From an uncultured Desulfobacteraceae bacterium (GTDB lineage Bacteria; Desulfobacterota; Desulfobacteria; Desulfobacterales; UBA2174): a stretch of 15,667 nt of DNA. The stretch's first letter is position 1. Each line of letters begins with the position of its first letter. The notes below the pieces were generated by a model. The model was given only the letters and a program-made list of their open reading frames with translations, was not told the origin of the DNA and made no database searches. Positions 1 through 7,575 of this stretch are shown one piece after another. The translations under genes and the position numbers were made by a program. The stretch lies in the NCBI GenBank assembly GCA_937982505.1, contig CALJLV010000092.1:1-15667 (forward strand). Direction: 5' to 3'.

Positions 1-1
1 C

Positions 2-559
2 GCGCAACACGAAAACCTTCTTACCACCGTCCACGATCCGCGGGTGAACTTGAACTATTACCAGAATGTCGGGGAGGCCACCGGGTACGGCGTGGAGCTG
101 GAAACCAGTTTCTTTCTGGGCGACAATGTCACGCTGTTTTTCAACCCCACCTACACCCGCCTGACCTACGACCAGAACCTGACTTTCGCCGGCGCCACCC
201 TCGACACCGACGGAAAACAGGTGGTCGACACCCCCGAATGGACGATCAAAAGCGGGGTCATCTTCACCTGGGGCGATTTCGAGGTGGTGCCCATGGCGCG
301 CTACATCGATAAACGCTACGGAGATGCGGAAAACAAGGAAAAAGTAGACAGCTACGCGGTCGCTGATCTGAAGATTGCCTACACGAAGAAAACCCTCTCC
401 TGGGTCGATGAACTGAAGGTGGCGCTGGACGTCACCAACCTCTTCGACGAGGAGTACGTGGCCTTTGTCAACGCCATGGACGACAGCCGGGCCGGCGCCA
501 CCAGCTACTCCGTCGGCGCGCCGCTGACCGCCCTGCTGACGGTTTCGTTGGGGTTTTAG
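2..559 (+). CDS. TonB-dependent outer-membrane receptor, C-terminal fragment
   Basis: This is the last 185 residues of an outer-membrane TonB-dependent receptor; the plug domain and most of the barrel lie before the window. The frame is open from base 2, so the GTG at 44 is internal and not a true start. Alternating polar and hydrophobic strands fit a beta-barrel. The near-terminal VTNLFDEEY motif is the family's usual last-strand signature, and the protein ends in phenylalanine (SLGF), the common outer-membrane sorting signal. Receptors of this family import siderophores, haem, cobalamin or similar ligands using TonB energy; the ligand cannot be read from this fragment. A short perfect hairpin follows the stop codon, and an exported DUF3047 gene comes next on the same strand. 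Confidence 0.9.
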   Translation, partial: AQHENLLTTVHDPRVNLNYYQNVGEATGYGVELETSFFLGDNVTLFFNPTYTRLTYDQNLTFAGATLDTDGKQVVDTPEWTIKSGVIFTWGDFEVVPMARYIDKRYGDAENKEKVDSYAVADLKIAYTKKTLSWVDELKVALDVTNLFDEEYVAFVNAMDDSRAGATSYSVGAPLTALLTVSLGF

Positions 560-571
560 CGACGGGCGACC

Positions 572-590
572 GGTGATCGCGGCGATCACC
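572..590 (+). terminator. Perfect hairpin after the TonB receptor (possible terminator)
   Basis: GGTGATC (572-578) and GATCACC (584-590) form a perfect 7 bp stem with a 5-base loop, 12 bases after the receptor stop. The bases that follow are pyrimidine-rich (CTTCTTC) but not a true T-run, so it may be a weak terminator, an mRNA-stabilising stem or a palindromic protein site upstream of the DUF3047 gene. Confidence 0.4.
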
Positions 591-639
591 AGCGGCTTCT
601 TCACGCACGACCTTACCCATGGAAAAGGGACGGCACCTC

Positions 640-1407
640 ATGGCTGCCAGTGGCCGGAAAGACAACCGGGAACGGATCGCTCAGCGGACACGGCGCCTGG
701 TCGCCGGGCTGCTGATGACCCTGGCAGGCATCGGCGCCGTCTGGGCATGGGACGGACTTGCGGCTTTCGCCATCCGGGAGGATTTCGACACCCTGGACGC
801 CTGGAGGCCCCTGACTTTTCCCAACATCGCGCGCCACAGCCGCTATTCGATCGAAAGCGATGGCGAAAACCGGGTCCTGCGGGCCGACGCCGATGCCTCG
901 GCGTCGGCCATCGTGCACACCTCGCGTTTCGCGGTGCATCAATTCCCCGAAATCCACTGGCGCTGGAAGATCCAGAAACCCCTGGCCCGGGGGGACGCGC
1001 GGACCCGGGCCGGCGACGATTATCCCATCCGGGTGTACGTGATCTTCGAATACGATCCCGAACAGGCCAGCCTGGGCCAACGGATCCAGTACGGTGCCGC
1101 CAAGGCCATTTACGGCCAGTACCCGCCGCACAGCAGCCTGAACTACATCTGGGCCAACCGGGAACACGGCGCGGCGATTCTCACCAACGCCTACACCGAT
1201 CGGGCCCGGATGTTCCCGCTGCAGCACGGTGCCGCCAGGGCCGGCCAATGGATCGAAGAACGACGCGACATCCTGGAGGACTATCGGCAGGCCTTCGGCA
1301 CCGATCCGCCGCCGACGGCCACCGTGGCCATCATGGCCGACACGGACAACACGGGTGAACGGGTCAGCGCCTGGGTGGATGATCTGGTGGTGGGCCGCCG
1401 CCCGTGA
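640..1407 (+). CDS. Exported DUF3047 family protein
   Basis: This 255-residue protein has a basic N-terminus followed by a hydrophobic segment (LVAGLLMTLAGIGAVWAW), either a signal peptide or an anchor, so the body should be periplasmic. The rest matches DUF3047: WRWKIQKPL followed by GDDYPIRVYVIFEYD, then LNYIWAN, and near the end the AIMADTDNTGE segment, the acidic motif typical of the family. The family has no established function; its fold is probably a jelly-roll-like beta-sandwich, which is inference. The start was set at ATG 640 because AAAAGGGA lies 9 bases before it. The in-frame ATG at 619 has no visible ribosome site and would add seven residues. The gene follows the TonB receptor by 80 bases and converges on the oxidoreductase gene. 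Confidence is high in the family and nil in the role. Confidence 0.88.
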   Translation: MAASGRKDNRERIAQRTRRLVAGLLMTLAGIGAVWAWDGLAAFAIREDFDTLDAWRPLTFPNIARHSRYSIESDGENRVLRADADASASAIVHTSRFAVHQFPEIHWRWKIQKPLARGDARTRAGDDYPIRVYVIFEYDPEQASLGQRIQYGAAKAIYGQYPPHSSLNYIWANREHGAAILTNAYTDRARMFPLQHGAARAGQWIEERRDILEDYRQAFGTDPPPTATVAIMADTDNTGERVSAWVDDLVVGRRP

Positions 1408-1561
1408 GGGTTTCCCGAGAATCTCTGCCGGCAGCCGATCCGGACGGGAAGACGGGCCCGCCAGATGCCGATGCGCCGGGCGGTTCGGACCGTTGGAGGC
1501 CTGTTGGAGCGGCCTTCGGATTTCTTCCGTCTCCAGCCCCTGAATTTCCCGTTTGCAAGAT

Positions 1562-3727
1562 TTATGGCCCGCGCCGCGCCAAAGACGATCCGCGTCCCCA
1601 GGCATGGTATTTTCCGATCCAGGCCAGCAGCCTTTCCGGCGCATGGGCGCGCTTCCAGGCGCCGGCGGCGTATTTGTTGGCTTCCGCCAGGGTGGGATAG
1701 ATGTGAATGGTCCCCAGGATCTTGTTCAGTCCGATGCCCTTCTTCATGGCCAGGACGTACTCGGCGATGAGATCGCCGGCATGGCTGCCCACGATGGTCA
1801 CCCCCAGGATCCGGTCGCTGCCGGGCCGGGTGAGCACCCTTACCAGGCCGTGGGCCTCGCTGTCGGCGATGGCCCGGTCCAGGTCGTCCAGGCCGTACTC
1901 GGTAACCTCGAAGGGGATCCGCTGTTCACGGGCCTCCTGCAGGTTGAGCCCCACCCGGGCCACTTCCGGATCGGTGAAGGTGGCCCAGGGGATCACCCGG
2001 TAATCCACGGCAAAGGTCTTCAAGCGGCCAAAGAGTGCGTTGACCGCGGCGTACCACGACTGGTGGGCCGCCGTGTGGGTGAACTGGTACGGGCCGGCCA
2101 CGTCCCCGGTGGCGTAGATGTTGGGGTAGTTGGTCCGCAGCCGGTCGTCGGTCTCGATGGTGCCGTTGGGCCGCAGGGGCACCCCCAGTTCCTCGAGGCC
2201 GAGGCCCCGGGCGTTGGCGACCCGGCCCACGGCCACCAGGATGGCATCGAAGGGGACTACGGCTTCCCCGGACGCGCTTTCGCAGATCAGCGCCTTCTGT
2301 CCGTCGTCCATGCGCACCTGCTGGGCCTTGTGGCCGGTGAGCACGTGGATGCCTTCCTGTTCGAAGCGCTCCTGGATCATCCGCGAGATGTCCGCATCCT
2401 CCCGGACCATGAGCCGGGGGGCCATCTCCACCTGGGTGACCCGCGACCCCAGTCGGGCGAAGACCTGGGCCATCTCGCAGCCGATGGGACCGCCGCCGAG
2501 CACCACCAGCCGGCCGGGCAGCTCCCGCAGGGACCAGAGGGTGTCCGAGGTGAGGTAGCCGGCCTCCTTGAGCCCCGGAATGGGGGGCACGAAGGGCCGC
2601 GCCCCGGTGGCCACGATGATGCTCCGGGTGGTCAGGGTCCGGCCGTTGACCGTGACGGTGAACGGGGAGGCGATGCGCGCCTCGCCCCGGATCACCTCCA
2701 CACCAAGTTGCGTATAGCGTTCGATACTGTCGTGGGGCGCCACCGTCTGGATCACCCGCTGGACCCGCGCCATCACCTCGGCGAAGGCGTAGTCCACCCG
2801 AGCGGCGCGAAATCCGAATTCCCTGGCCCGCCGGCCATAGGAGAGCATCCTGGCCGAGCGGATCAGCGCCTTGCTGGGCACGCAGCCGGTGTTGAGGCAG
2901 TCGCCGCCCATTTCGTTCTTTTCGATCAGGGCCACCCTGGCGCGCACGGCGGCTCCGATATAGGAGGCCACCAGACCGGCGGAACCCGCACCGATGACCA
3001 CCAGGTTGTAGTCGAAGGTCTTGGGCCGCGGCCATCTGGCATAGAGCCGCCGCCTTTGCATCCAGGCCACCGCGGCCTTGGCCATCAGGGGAAAGATACC
3101 CAGCAGGGCGAACGAAATGACCAGGGCGGGTGACAGGATGTCTCCCAAGGCGTCAACGGCCGCCAGCCGGGTGCCGGCATTGACGTACACCAGGGTGCCG
3201 GGCAGCATTCCCAGCTGGCTCACCAGGTAAAACACCCCGGCGCGAAGGGGCGTGAGCCCCATGACCAGGTTGATGACGAAAAATGGAAAAAGCGGCACCA
3301 GGCGCAGGGTGAACAGGTAGAAGGCGCCGTCTTTGGCGATGCCGGCATTGACGGTGGCCAGCTTGTCGCCGAATCGCTTTTGGATCGTGTCCCGCAGCAG
3401 AAAGCGGGCGGTCCAGAAGGCCAGGGTGGCGCCGATGGTGGAGGCGAAGCTGACGGCCACCAAGCCGGTCCACAGCCCGAAGAGGGCGCCGCCGGCCAGG
3501 GTCATCACTGCGGCGCCGGGCAGCGACAGGGCCGCCATGAGCACGTAGGCCAGAAAATAGACCAGCAGGCTCAGGGCCGCATGGGCCTGGTAAAACGTTT
3601 CAAAGGCGCTGTGCCGCTGCTTGAGATGTTCCAGCGTCAGGTAGGACGACAGGTCCAGGACGAAAAACAGACCGATTCCCACAACGATGGCGGACAGTAC
3701 CCCGATTCTGGCGATCACGGTTTTCAT
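1562..3727 (-). CDS. Fused TVP38/TMEM64 (DedA-like) membrane protein and FAD-dependent disulfide oxidoreductase
   Basis: This 721-residue, two-part protein has a membrane half (about residues 5-225) with several hydrophobic helices and the SNARE-associated/TVP38 signature around LRLVPLFPFFVINLVMG (141-157). The second half (about 240-721) is a class I pyridine-nucleotide disulfide oxidoreductase like mercuric reductase or dihydrolipoamide dehydrogenase. It has the FAD motif GAGSAG (246-251), the redox-active pair C277/C282 in GGDCLNTGCVPSK, the NAD(P)-binding GGGPIG (411-416), the second FAD motif YATGDVAG (538-545) and the dimer-domain HIYPTLAE (675-682). It has no N-terminal metal-binding domain and no C-terminal vicinal cysteines, so a mercuric reductase role is not supported. 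The fusion occurs in other bacteria; its substrate is unknown and may be a membrane quinone or thiol. ATG 3727 was chosen because GGAGG sits 6 bases upstream; an earlier ATG at 3784 lies inside the leader hairpins. Confidence 0.93.
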   Translation of the reverse strand: MKTVIARIGVLSAIVVGIGLFFVLDLSSYLTLEHLKQRHSAFETFYQAHAALSLLVYFLAYVLMAALSLPGAAVMTLAGGALFGLWTGLVAVSFASTIGATLAFWTARFLLRDTIQKRFGDKLATVNAGIAKDGAFYLFTLRLVPLFPFFVINLVMGLTPLRAGVFYLVSQLGMLPGTLVYVNAGTRLAAVDALGDILSPALVISFALLGIFPLMAKAAVAWMQRRRLYARWPRPKTFDYNLVVIGAGSAGLVASYIGAAVRARVALIEKNEMGGDCLNTGCVPSKALIRSARMLSYGRRAREFGFRAARVDYAFAEVMARVQRVIQTVAPHDSIERYTQLGVEVIRGEARIASPFTVTVNGRTLTTRSIIVATGARPFVPPIPGLKEAGYLTSDTLWSLRELPGRLVVLGGGPIGCEMAQVFARLGSRVTQVEMAPRLMVREDADISRMIQERFEQEGIHVLTGHKAQQVRMDDGQKALICESASGEAVVPFDAILVAVGRVANARGLGLEELGVPLRPNGTIETDDRLRTNYPNIYATGDVAGPYQFTHTAAHQSWYAAVNALFGRLKTFAVDYRVIPWATFTDPEVARVGLNLQEAREQRIPFEVTEYGLDDLDRAIADSEAHGLVRVLTRPGSDRILGVTIVGSHAGDLIAEYVLAMKKGIGLNKILGTIHIYPTLAEANKYAAGAWKRAHAPERLLAWIGKYHAWGRGSSLARRGP

Positions 3728-3743
3728 TTCATCCCTCCACCCC

Positions 3744-3798
3744 GGCAAGGCCGGCGTTGTTTCCATTTTGCCGCGCAGCGGCAAGCGTTCCGTTTGCC
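3744..3798 (-). promoter_or_regulatory. Leader with alternating, mutually exclusive hairpins
   Basis: On the minus strand, just upstream of the oxidoreductase ribosome site, four segments alternate: GGCAA (3798-3794), TTGCC (3784-3780), GGCAA (3772-3768) and TTGCC (3748-3744). The middle pair extends to a perfect 7 bp stem, TTGCCGC/GCGGCAA with a 3-base loop. It excludes both the 1:2 pairing (5 bp, a mismatch, 2 bp) and the 3:4 pairing (6 bp). Segment 4 ends 7 bases before the GGAGG. This geometry resembles an attenuator or translational switch; no ligand-binding core was recognised. A chance or repeat origin is possible. Confidence 0.35.
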
Positions 3799-3949
3799 AG
3801 TTTGGTCGTTTTTTTCAGAAAAGCCTTACAAAAATTTTTTTTCGCCCATAGAAAGGCCTGTCACGGGAATGTTCTCATGGTAATCTGGAAGCCTTATCAT
3901 AATCATACGGACGGGTGCGGGGGCCAATGGGCCGCTTCGGGAAGGATCC
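3799..3949. other. Divergent intergenic region with AT-rich block
   Basis: The gap between the minus-strand oxidoreductase and the plus-strand acetyltransferase must carry the promoters of both. It holds a conspicuous AT-rich block at 3809-3842 (a T7 run, then A5T8) in otherwise GC-rich DNA, as expected of a promoter or a bent-DNA region. I could not fix convincing -35/-10 pairs on either strand; TTACAA at 3826 with TAGAAA at 3849 (17-base spacing) is only a weak candidate for the plus strand. Confidence 0.35.
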
Positions 3950-4447
3950 ATGACGATAATGATACGACAGGCCAAGCCAACGGATGTCGACGCCTGGCTC
4001 GCGCTGGCGCAAGAAGTCGAACCGCTGTTCGGGCCGATGGCCCGGGAAAATTCGTTTCACGCGGCGCTGCAGCAGGCCATTTCTTCCAGGACAGCGTTTT
4101 GCGCGGTTGCCGGAGAGGGCGCAAACCCGGCGGCGCTGGCCGGCGGGGTGGTCATTTCCAGGGAGTTCAACCAAATCGTCTGGCTGGCGGTGTCACAGGC
4201 CTGGCGCTGGCGGGGCATCGGCAAAGCCCTGCTTGAATTTGCCATCGGCAGACTCAGCCGCCAGGAGAACATCTTCGTGCAAACCTTCGACGCTACGGTC
4301 CCCGAGGGGCGGGCGGCCCGGCGTCTGTACCAGAGCCTGGGCTTCACCGATTTTCAACACGGCGGTCTCAATCCGGCCGGGGTGCCGACGATGATCATGC
4401 ACCTGGCCAGATTGAACCCAGAAGCCGATGGCCTTTGTGGATCCTGA
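3950..4447 (+). CDS. GNAT family N-acetyltransferase
   Basis: This 165-residue single-domain protein has the GNAT fold pattern. The N-terminal IRQAKPTDVDAWLALA strand-helix is typical. The acetyl-CoA loop appears as WRWRGIGKALLEFAI (about residues 85-99, the Q/R-x-x-G-x-G/A motif). A late ARRLYQSLGF segment matches the C-terminal helix-strand of RimI-like enzymes. Such enzymes move an acetyl group from acetyl-CoA to an amine on a small molecule or protein; the acceptor cannot be told. AAGGA lies close before the ATG at 3950 (3-base gap), so the in-frame ATG at 3959 is also possible. It is the first gene of a plus-strand group with the M1 peptidase, but a gap of about 97 bases to the next likely start leaves co-transcription open. 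Confidence 0.88.
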   Translation: MTIMIRQAKPTDVDAWLALAQEVEPLFGPMARENSFHAALQQAISSRTAFCAVAGEGANPAALAGGVVISREFNQIVWLAVSQAWRWRGIGKALLEFAIGRLSRQENIFVQTFDATVPEGRAARRLYQSLGFTDFQHGGLNPAGVPTMIMHLARLNPEADGLCGS

Positions 4448-4544
4448 CAGGCGCGCCGTGGTCCCCGGCCCCCAGGAGAGCGGCCTCATCCCGGCGGGCC
4501 CGGTGCATGGGTGGAAACCCTTCGAGAAAACGGCAAATTTCCGG

Positions 4545-6662
4545 ATGTCGCCAACCGCATGCCATAGGCGCCCATGGGCGTCGGCCCCGTGGTGGGTTTT
4601 TGCCGCCGTGGCCGCCGGGTGGATCCTGGCCGCACCGACGCCCGTCAGGGCCGAGCCGTTGAGGGTCGCCCACGATTTGCGGGTCGAACTGATCCTCGCC
4701 GAGGGCCGCCTGATCGGGCATGACCGCTTGCGCATCGCGGCGAGCCGCCGCGATGCGCTGGTGTTTCAGCTTTCCCCTCGGGCCGAAATCCTGCGGTTGG
4801 AGGTCGACGGCCGGCCGCGGGGGTTTTCGCGCCGCGCGGAGGCGCTTCAAGTGACCCTGGCGCCCGAAGCGCGCGGCCGCCCCGTGGATGTCGCCCTCGA
4901 TTATCAGGTCGTCTTCGATGATCCGTTTCCCGTCACCCCCTATAACACGGACAACCCCGGGTTCGGGGTGATGGGCACCCTCAGCACGGCGGGCGTCTTT
5001 CTGCTCGACGGGGCCGGGTGGTATCCGGACCTGGTGGACAGCCGCCCCACCTTCGCGCTCCAGGTGAAGGCGCCGGCGGGCATCCTGGCCGTGACCGCCG
5101 GCGGCAGCCTGGGCCACGAGACAAGCGACGGGGCGTCGATTTCCCGCTGGCGAATCGACCATCCCGTGCGCGGCCTGGCCCTGAGCGCCGCCGCCTATCA
5201 GGTCGCCGAACGACGGCTGGGCGAAACCGTCGTGGCCACCTATTTCCGCCAGGGCAACCAGGACCTTTCGGCGGCCTACCTGGAAGCGGCGTCCGGTTAC
5301 CTTGAATTGTATCAGGAACGCTTCGGCCCCTACCCGTTCCCCAAGTTCGCCGTTGTGGAAAATTTCTTTCCCACCGGCTACGGATTCGCCTCCTACACCC
5401 TCATCGGCGAGAGCGTGCTGCGCCTGCCCTTTATCGTCGCCACCAGCCTGGGCCACGAAATCGCCCACTGCTGGTGGGGAAACGGGGTATGGGTCGATTT
5501 CGCCGGCGGCAACTGGAGCGAAGGGCTGACCACCTACGTAGCCGATTACCTTTACCGGGAGCGCGAAGCGGCCGATGCGGCCCGCATGGCCCGGGAGCAG
5601 ATGCTGCGCCGCTACACCACCCTGGCGCCGCCGGAAAGGGACTTTCCCCTTGAGCGCTTTGTCGGCCGCCGTGATCCGGCGACCCAGGCGGTGGGCTACG
5701 ACAAGGGGGCCATGGTGTTTCACATGCTGCGCCGCACGGTGGGCGAAGACCATTTCTGGAGCGCGCTGCGGGATCTGTTCGCGTCCCATCGTTTCCGCCC
5801 CGCTTCGTGGGAGGACATCCGGGGGGCGATGGAGCACCGCGCCGGCCGGTCCCTGGACTGGTTTTTCCACCAGTGGGTGCGCCAGCCGGGGGCCCCGCGT
5901 CTGGAGCTGGAGCAAGTGCAGGTAAGGCCTGAAAACGGCGCCTGGCGGGTGGCGGGCCAGCTGCGCCAGCAACCCCCTTTTTTCCGGGCGAGATGGGACC
6001 TGGCGGTGGAGACGGCGGCCGGGACTATCGTGCAGCCCCTCGAGGCAAGCGGTGCCGTGACCGATTTTTCCATCACCACCCGCGCCAAACCCGCCGCCCT
6101 CGTCGTGGACCCCGAGGCCCATGGGCTGCGCCGGCTGGACCCGGCCGAGATCCCTCCGGCCGTCAACGCGCTCAAGGCTTCTGCGGCGGTAACGGTGGTG
6201 CTGTGCGACAGTGGTGTCTCCGATCCACGGCGCCTGGCGGACATCCTGGTCCGCTCACTGGGAATCGGGCCAAGGGCGACGGTGGTGGCCGAGGCGGACG
6301 TCGACCCCCGCCGGGCACGGGATCAGGACCTGATCCTGGTGGGTCTGCCGCGGGATCCGTCCTGGCTGCCGCGGCTTCCGGCCGGTGTGGTGCTGGCGCC
6401 GGACGGTTTTGCGGTGGAAGGGGCTGCGTATGCGGACCGGGCAGACACCTTCTTTGGGGTGTTTGGCCGCCTCGACGCCGGCCGGGTGACGGCGCTGCTG
6501 CTGCCACTCGGGCCGGAGGGGGCCGAGGCGGCGACGGCCAAGATTACCCATTACGGCCGATTCAGCTACCTGGCCTTCCGCAACGGGGTCAACCAGGACA
6601 AAGGGTTCTGGCCGGTGGCGGCATCCCCGACGGTAATCCGCTGGGAGGATTCAGAAACCTGA
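4545..6662 (+). CDS. Exported M1 family zinc metallopeptidase with extra C-terminal domain
   Basis: This 705-residue gluzincin has a signal peptide: basic HRRP, a hydrophobic stretch, and cleavage likely after PVRA at residue 36. An N-terminal beta domain (about 37-225) comes before the catalytic domain. There, HEIAH (304-308) and E326 in NWSEGLTTYVADY give the two histidines and glutamate that bind zinc, with E305 as the catalytic base. VVENFFPTGYGFASYT (270-285) stands where the GxMEN exopeptidase loop normally is, but that motif is not conserved, so aminopeptidase activity is uncertain. Y385 in GYDKGAMVFHML is the likely catalytic tyrosine. Residues of about 545-700 form an extra alpha/beta-like region that I cannot assign. 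ATG 4545 was chosen because it gives a proper signal peptide; the frame is open back to ATG 4428, which overlaps the acetyltransferase. The ChaN-like gene follows after 31 bases. Confidence 0.9.
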   Translation: MSPTACHRRPWASAPWWVFAAVAAGWILAAPTPVRAEPLRVAHDLRVELILAEGRLIGHDRLRIAASRRDALVFQLSPRAEILRLEVDGRPRGFSRRAEALQVTLAPEARGRPVDVALDYQVVFDDPFPVTPYNTDNPGFGVMGTLSTAGVFLLDGAGWYPDLVDSRPTFALQVKAPAGILAVTAGGSLGHETSDGASISRWRIDHPVRGLALSAAAYQVAERRLGETVVATYFRQGNQDLSAAYLEAASGYLELYQERFGPYPFPKFAVVENFFPTGYGFASYTLIGESVLRLPFIVATSLGHEIAHCWWGNGVWVDFAGGNWSEGLTTYVADYLYREREAADAARMAREQMLRRYTTLAPPERDFPLERFVGRRDPATQAVGYDKGAMVFHMLRRTVGEDHFWSALRDLFASHRFRPASWEDIRGAMEHRAGRSLDWFFHQWVRQPGAPRLELEQVQVRPENGAWRVAGQLRQQPPFFRARWDLAVETAAGTIVQPLEASGAVTDFSITTRAKPAALVVDPEAHGLRRLDPAEIPPAVNALKASAAVTVVLCDSGVSDPRRLADILVRSLGIGPRATVVAEADVDPRRARDQDLILVGLPRDPSWLPRLPAGVVLAPDGFAVEGAAYADRADTFFGVFGRLDAGRVTALLLPLGPEGAEAATAKITHYGRFSYLAFRNGVNQDKGFWPVAASPTVIRWEDSET

Positions 6663-6693
6663 ACGCGCTGATCCTCGAAAGGCGAACGCCATC

Positions 6694-7542
6694 ATGAAGT
6701 CAACCTGTTTGCTCATCGCCGTGTGTCTTATCCTGGTCGGAACGACGGTGTGGGCCGGCAATCAGGCCGTACTGGACCTGTCCAGCGGCCAACGGGTTGG
6801 ATTGAACGAAATCCTGCCCAGGCTGCTGGCGGCCCGGATCGTCGTCGTAGGTGAAAAACACGCCACCGGGGCTCATCACCGCGCCCAAGCAGGCGTCATC
6901 CGGGTCCTGCACCAGGCCGGCGCCCGGGTGGCGGTGGGATTGGAGATGTTTCGCCGCGACAGCCAGGCGGACCTGGACCGCTGGGTGGCCGGCCGGATGG
7001 ACCCGGAGGCCTTCGAAAAGGTTTTTGCCGACAACTGGGGATTTGCCTGGGCGCCCTACCGGATCGTCTTCGACGATGCCCGCACCCGCCGGATCCCGAT
7101 GGTGGCCCTGAACATTCCGCGGGAGATCACCCGCCAGGTGGCCCGTGGCGGGTTCCAGTCCCTCAGCGAAGCCCAGCGCAGCACGATCGGCAACGTCACC
7201 TGCAGCGTGGACGAGGCCTACATGCAATTCATCCGCGGCGCCCATGGGGCCCATGCCCACGGCAACATGAACTTCACCTTCTTTTGCGAGGCCCAGATGC
7301 TCTGGGATGCCGCCATGGCCGCCCGGGCCCTCGAGGTCCTGGATACCGATCCCCTTGCCGTCGTGGTGATCCTCACCGGCGTGGGCCATGCCCGCCGGGG
7401 CGCCATTGCCCGCCAGATCGCCCAGCGGTCCGCGGACACCGCCGTTCTTGTTTTCCTGCCTGAAATCCCCGGCGAGATCACCGCCGAAACCGTGGGGACG
7501 GCCGATGCCGATTACCTGCTGCTCGGCCTGGAGGCCGATTGA
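6694..7542 (+). CDS. Exported ChaN/DUF399 family protein, putative haem-binding
   Basis: This 282-residue protein has a signal peptide with likely cleavage after VWA at residue 21. Family motifs are clear: VVVGEKH (50-56), HHRAQ (61-65), GLEMF (82-86), NIPREI (140-145), FCEAQMLWD (197-205) and LTGVGHARRG (227-236), plus a local cluster at H184, H187 and H189. ChaN of Campylobacter is a surface lipoprotein that binds haem and assists iron uptake; whether this relative does so is inference. Unlike that protein, no proper lipobox is visible (the cysteines at 5 and 11 lack the -1 Gly/Ala context), so it should be soluble in the periplasm. It lies 31 bases after the M1 peptidase gene, so the two are probably co-transcribed. 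It converges on the lipid kinase gene with only 33 bases between the two stop codons. Confidence 0.88.
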   Translation: MKSTCLLIAVCLILVGTTVWAGNQAVLDLSSGQRVGLNEILPRLLAARIVVVGEKHATGAHHRAQAGVIRVLHQAGARVAVGLEMFRRDSQADLDRWVAGRMDPEAFEKVFADNWGFAWAPYRIVFDDARTRRIPMVALNIPREITRQVARGGFQSLSEAQRSTIGNVTCSVDEAYMQFIRGAHGAHAHGNMNFTFFCEAQMLWDAAMAARALEVLDTDPLAVVVILTGVGHARRGAIARQIAQRSADTAVLVFLPEIPGEITAETVGTADADYLLLGLEAD

Positions 7543-7575
7543 CGGCGGCTTGGCGCAAACGGCTTGAGGGACGGT

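Noticed and set aside
1408..1561. Small gene or terminator in the gap between the DUF3047 and oxidoreductase stops
   Set aside because: Open frames here are extensions of shadows; the AGGCC/GGCCT stem is only 5 bp with a long loop and no T-run.
613..1644. Long minus-strand open frame (343 codons) opposite the DUF3047 gene
   Set aside because: Rich in Gly, Pro, Arg and His with no domain; it is the antisense shadow of a gene with clear family motifs in GC-rich DNA.
1553..3133. Plus-strand open frame of 526 codons opposite the oxidoreductase
   Set aside because: Its low-complexity His/Gly/Asp composition mirrors the coding strand, and the opposite strand carries the full flavoenzyme motif set.
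1562..3727. Mercuric reductase (merA)
   Set aside because: The redox pair is present but the C-terminal vicinal cysteines, metal-binding N-terminal domain and any other mer gene are absent.
4395..6122. Minus-strand open frame of 575 codons opposite the M1 peptidase
   Set aside because: Antisense shadow; no signal peptide, motif or ribosome site, whereas the plus strand has HEIAH...E.
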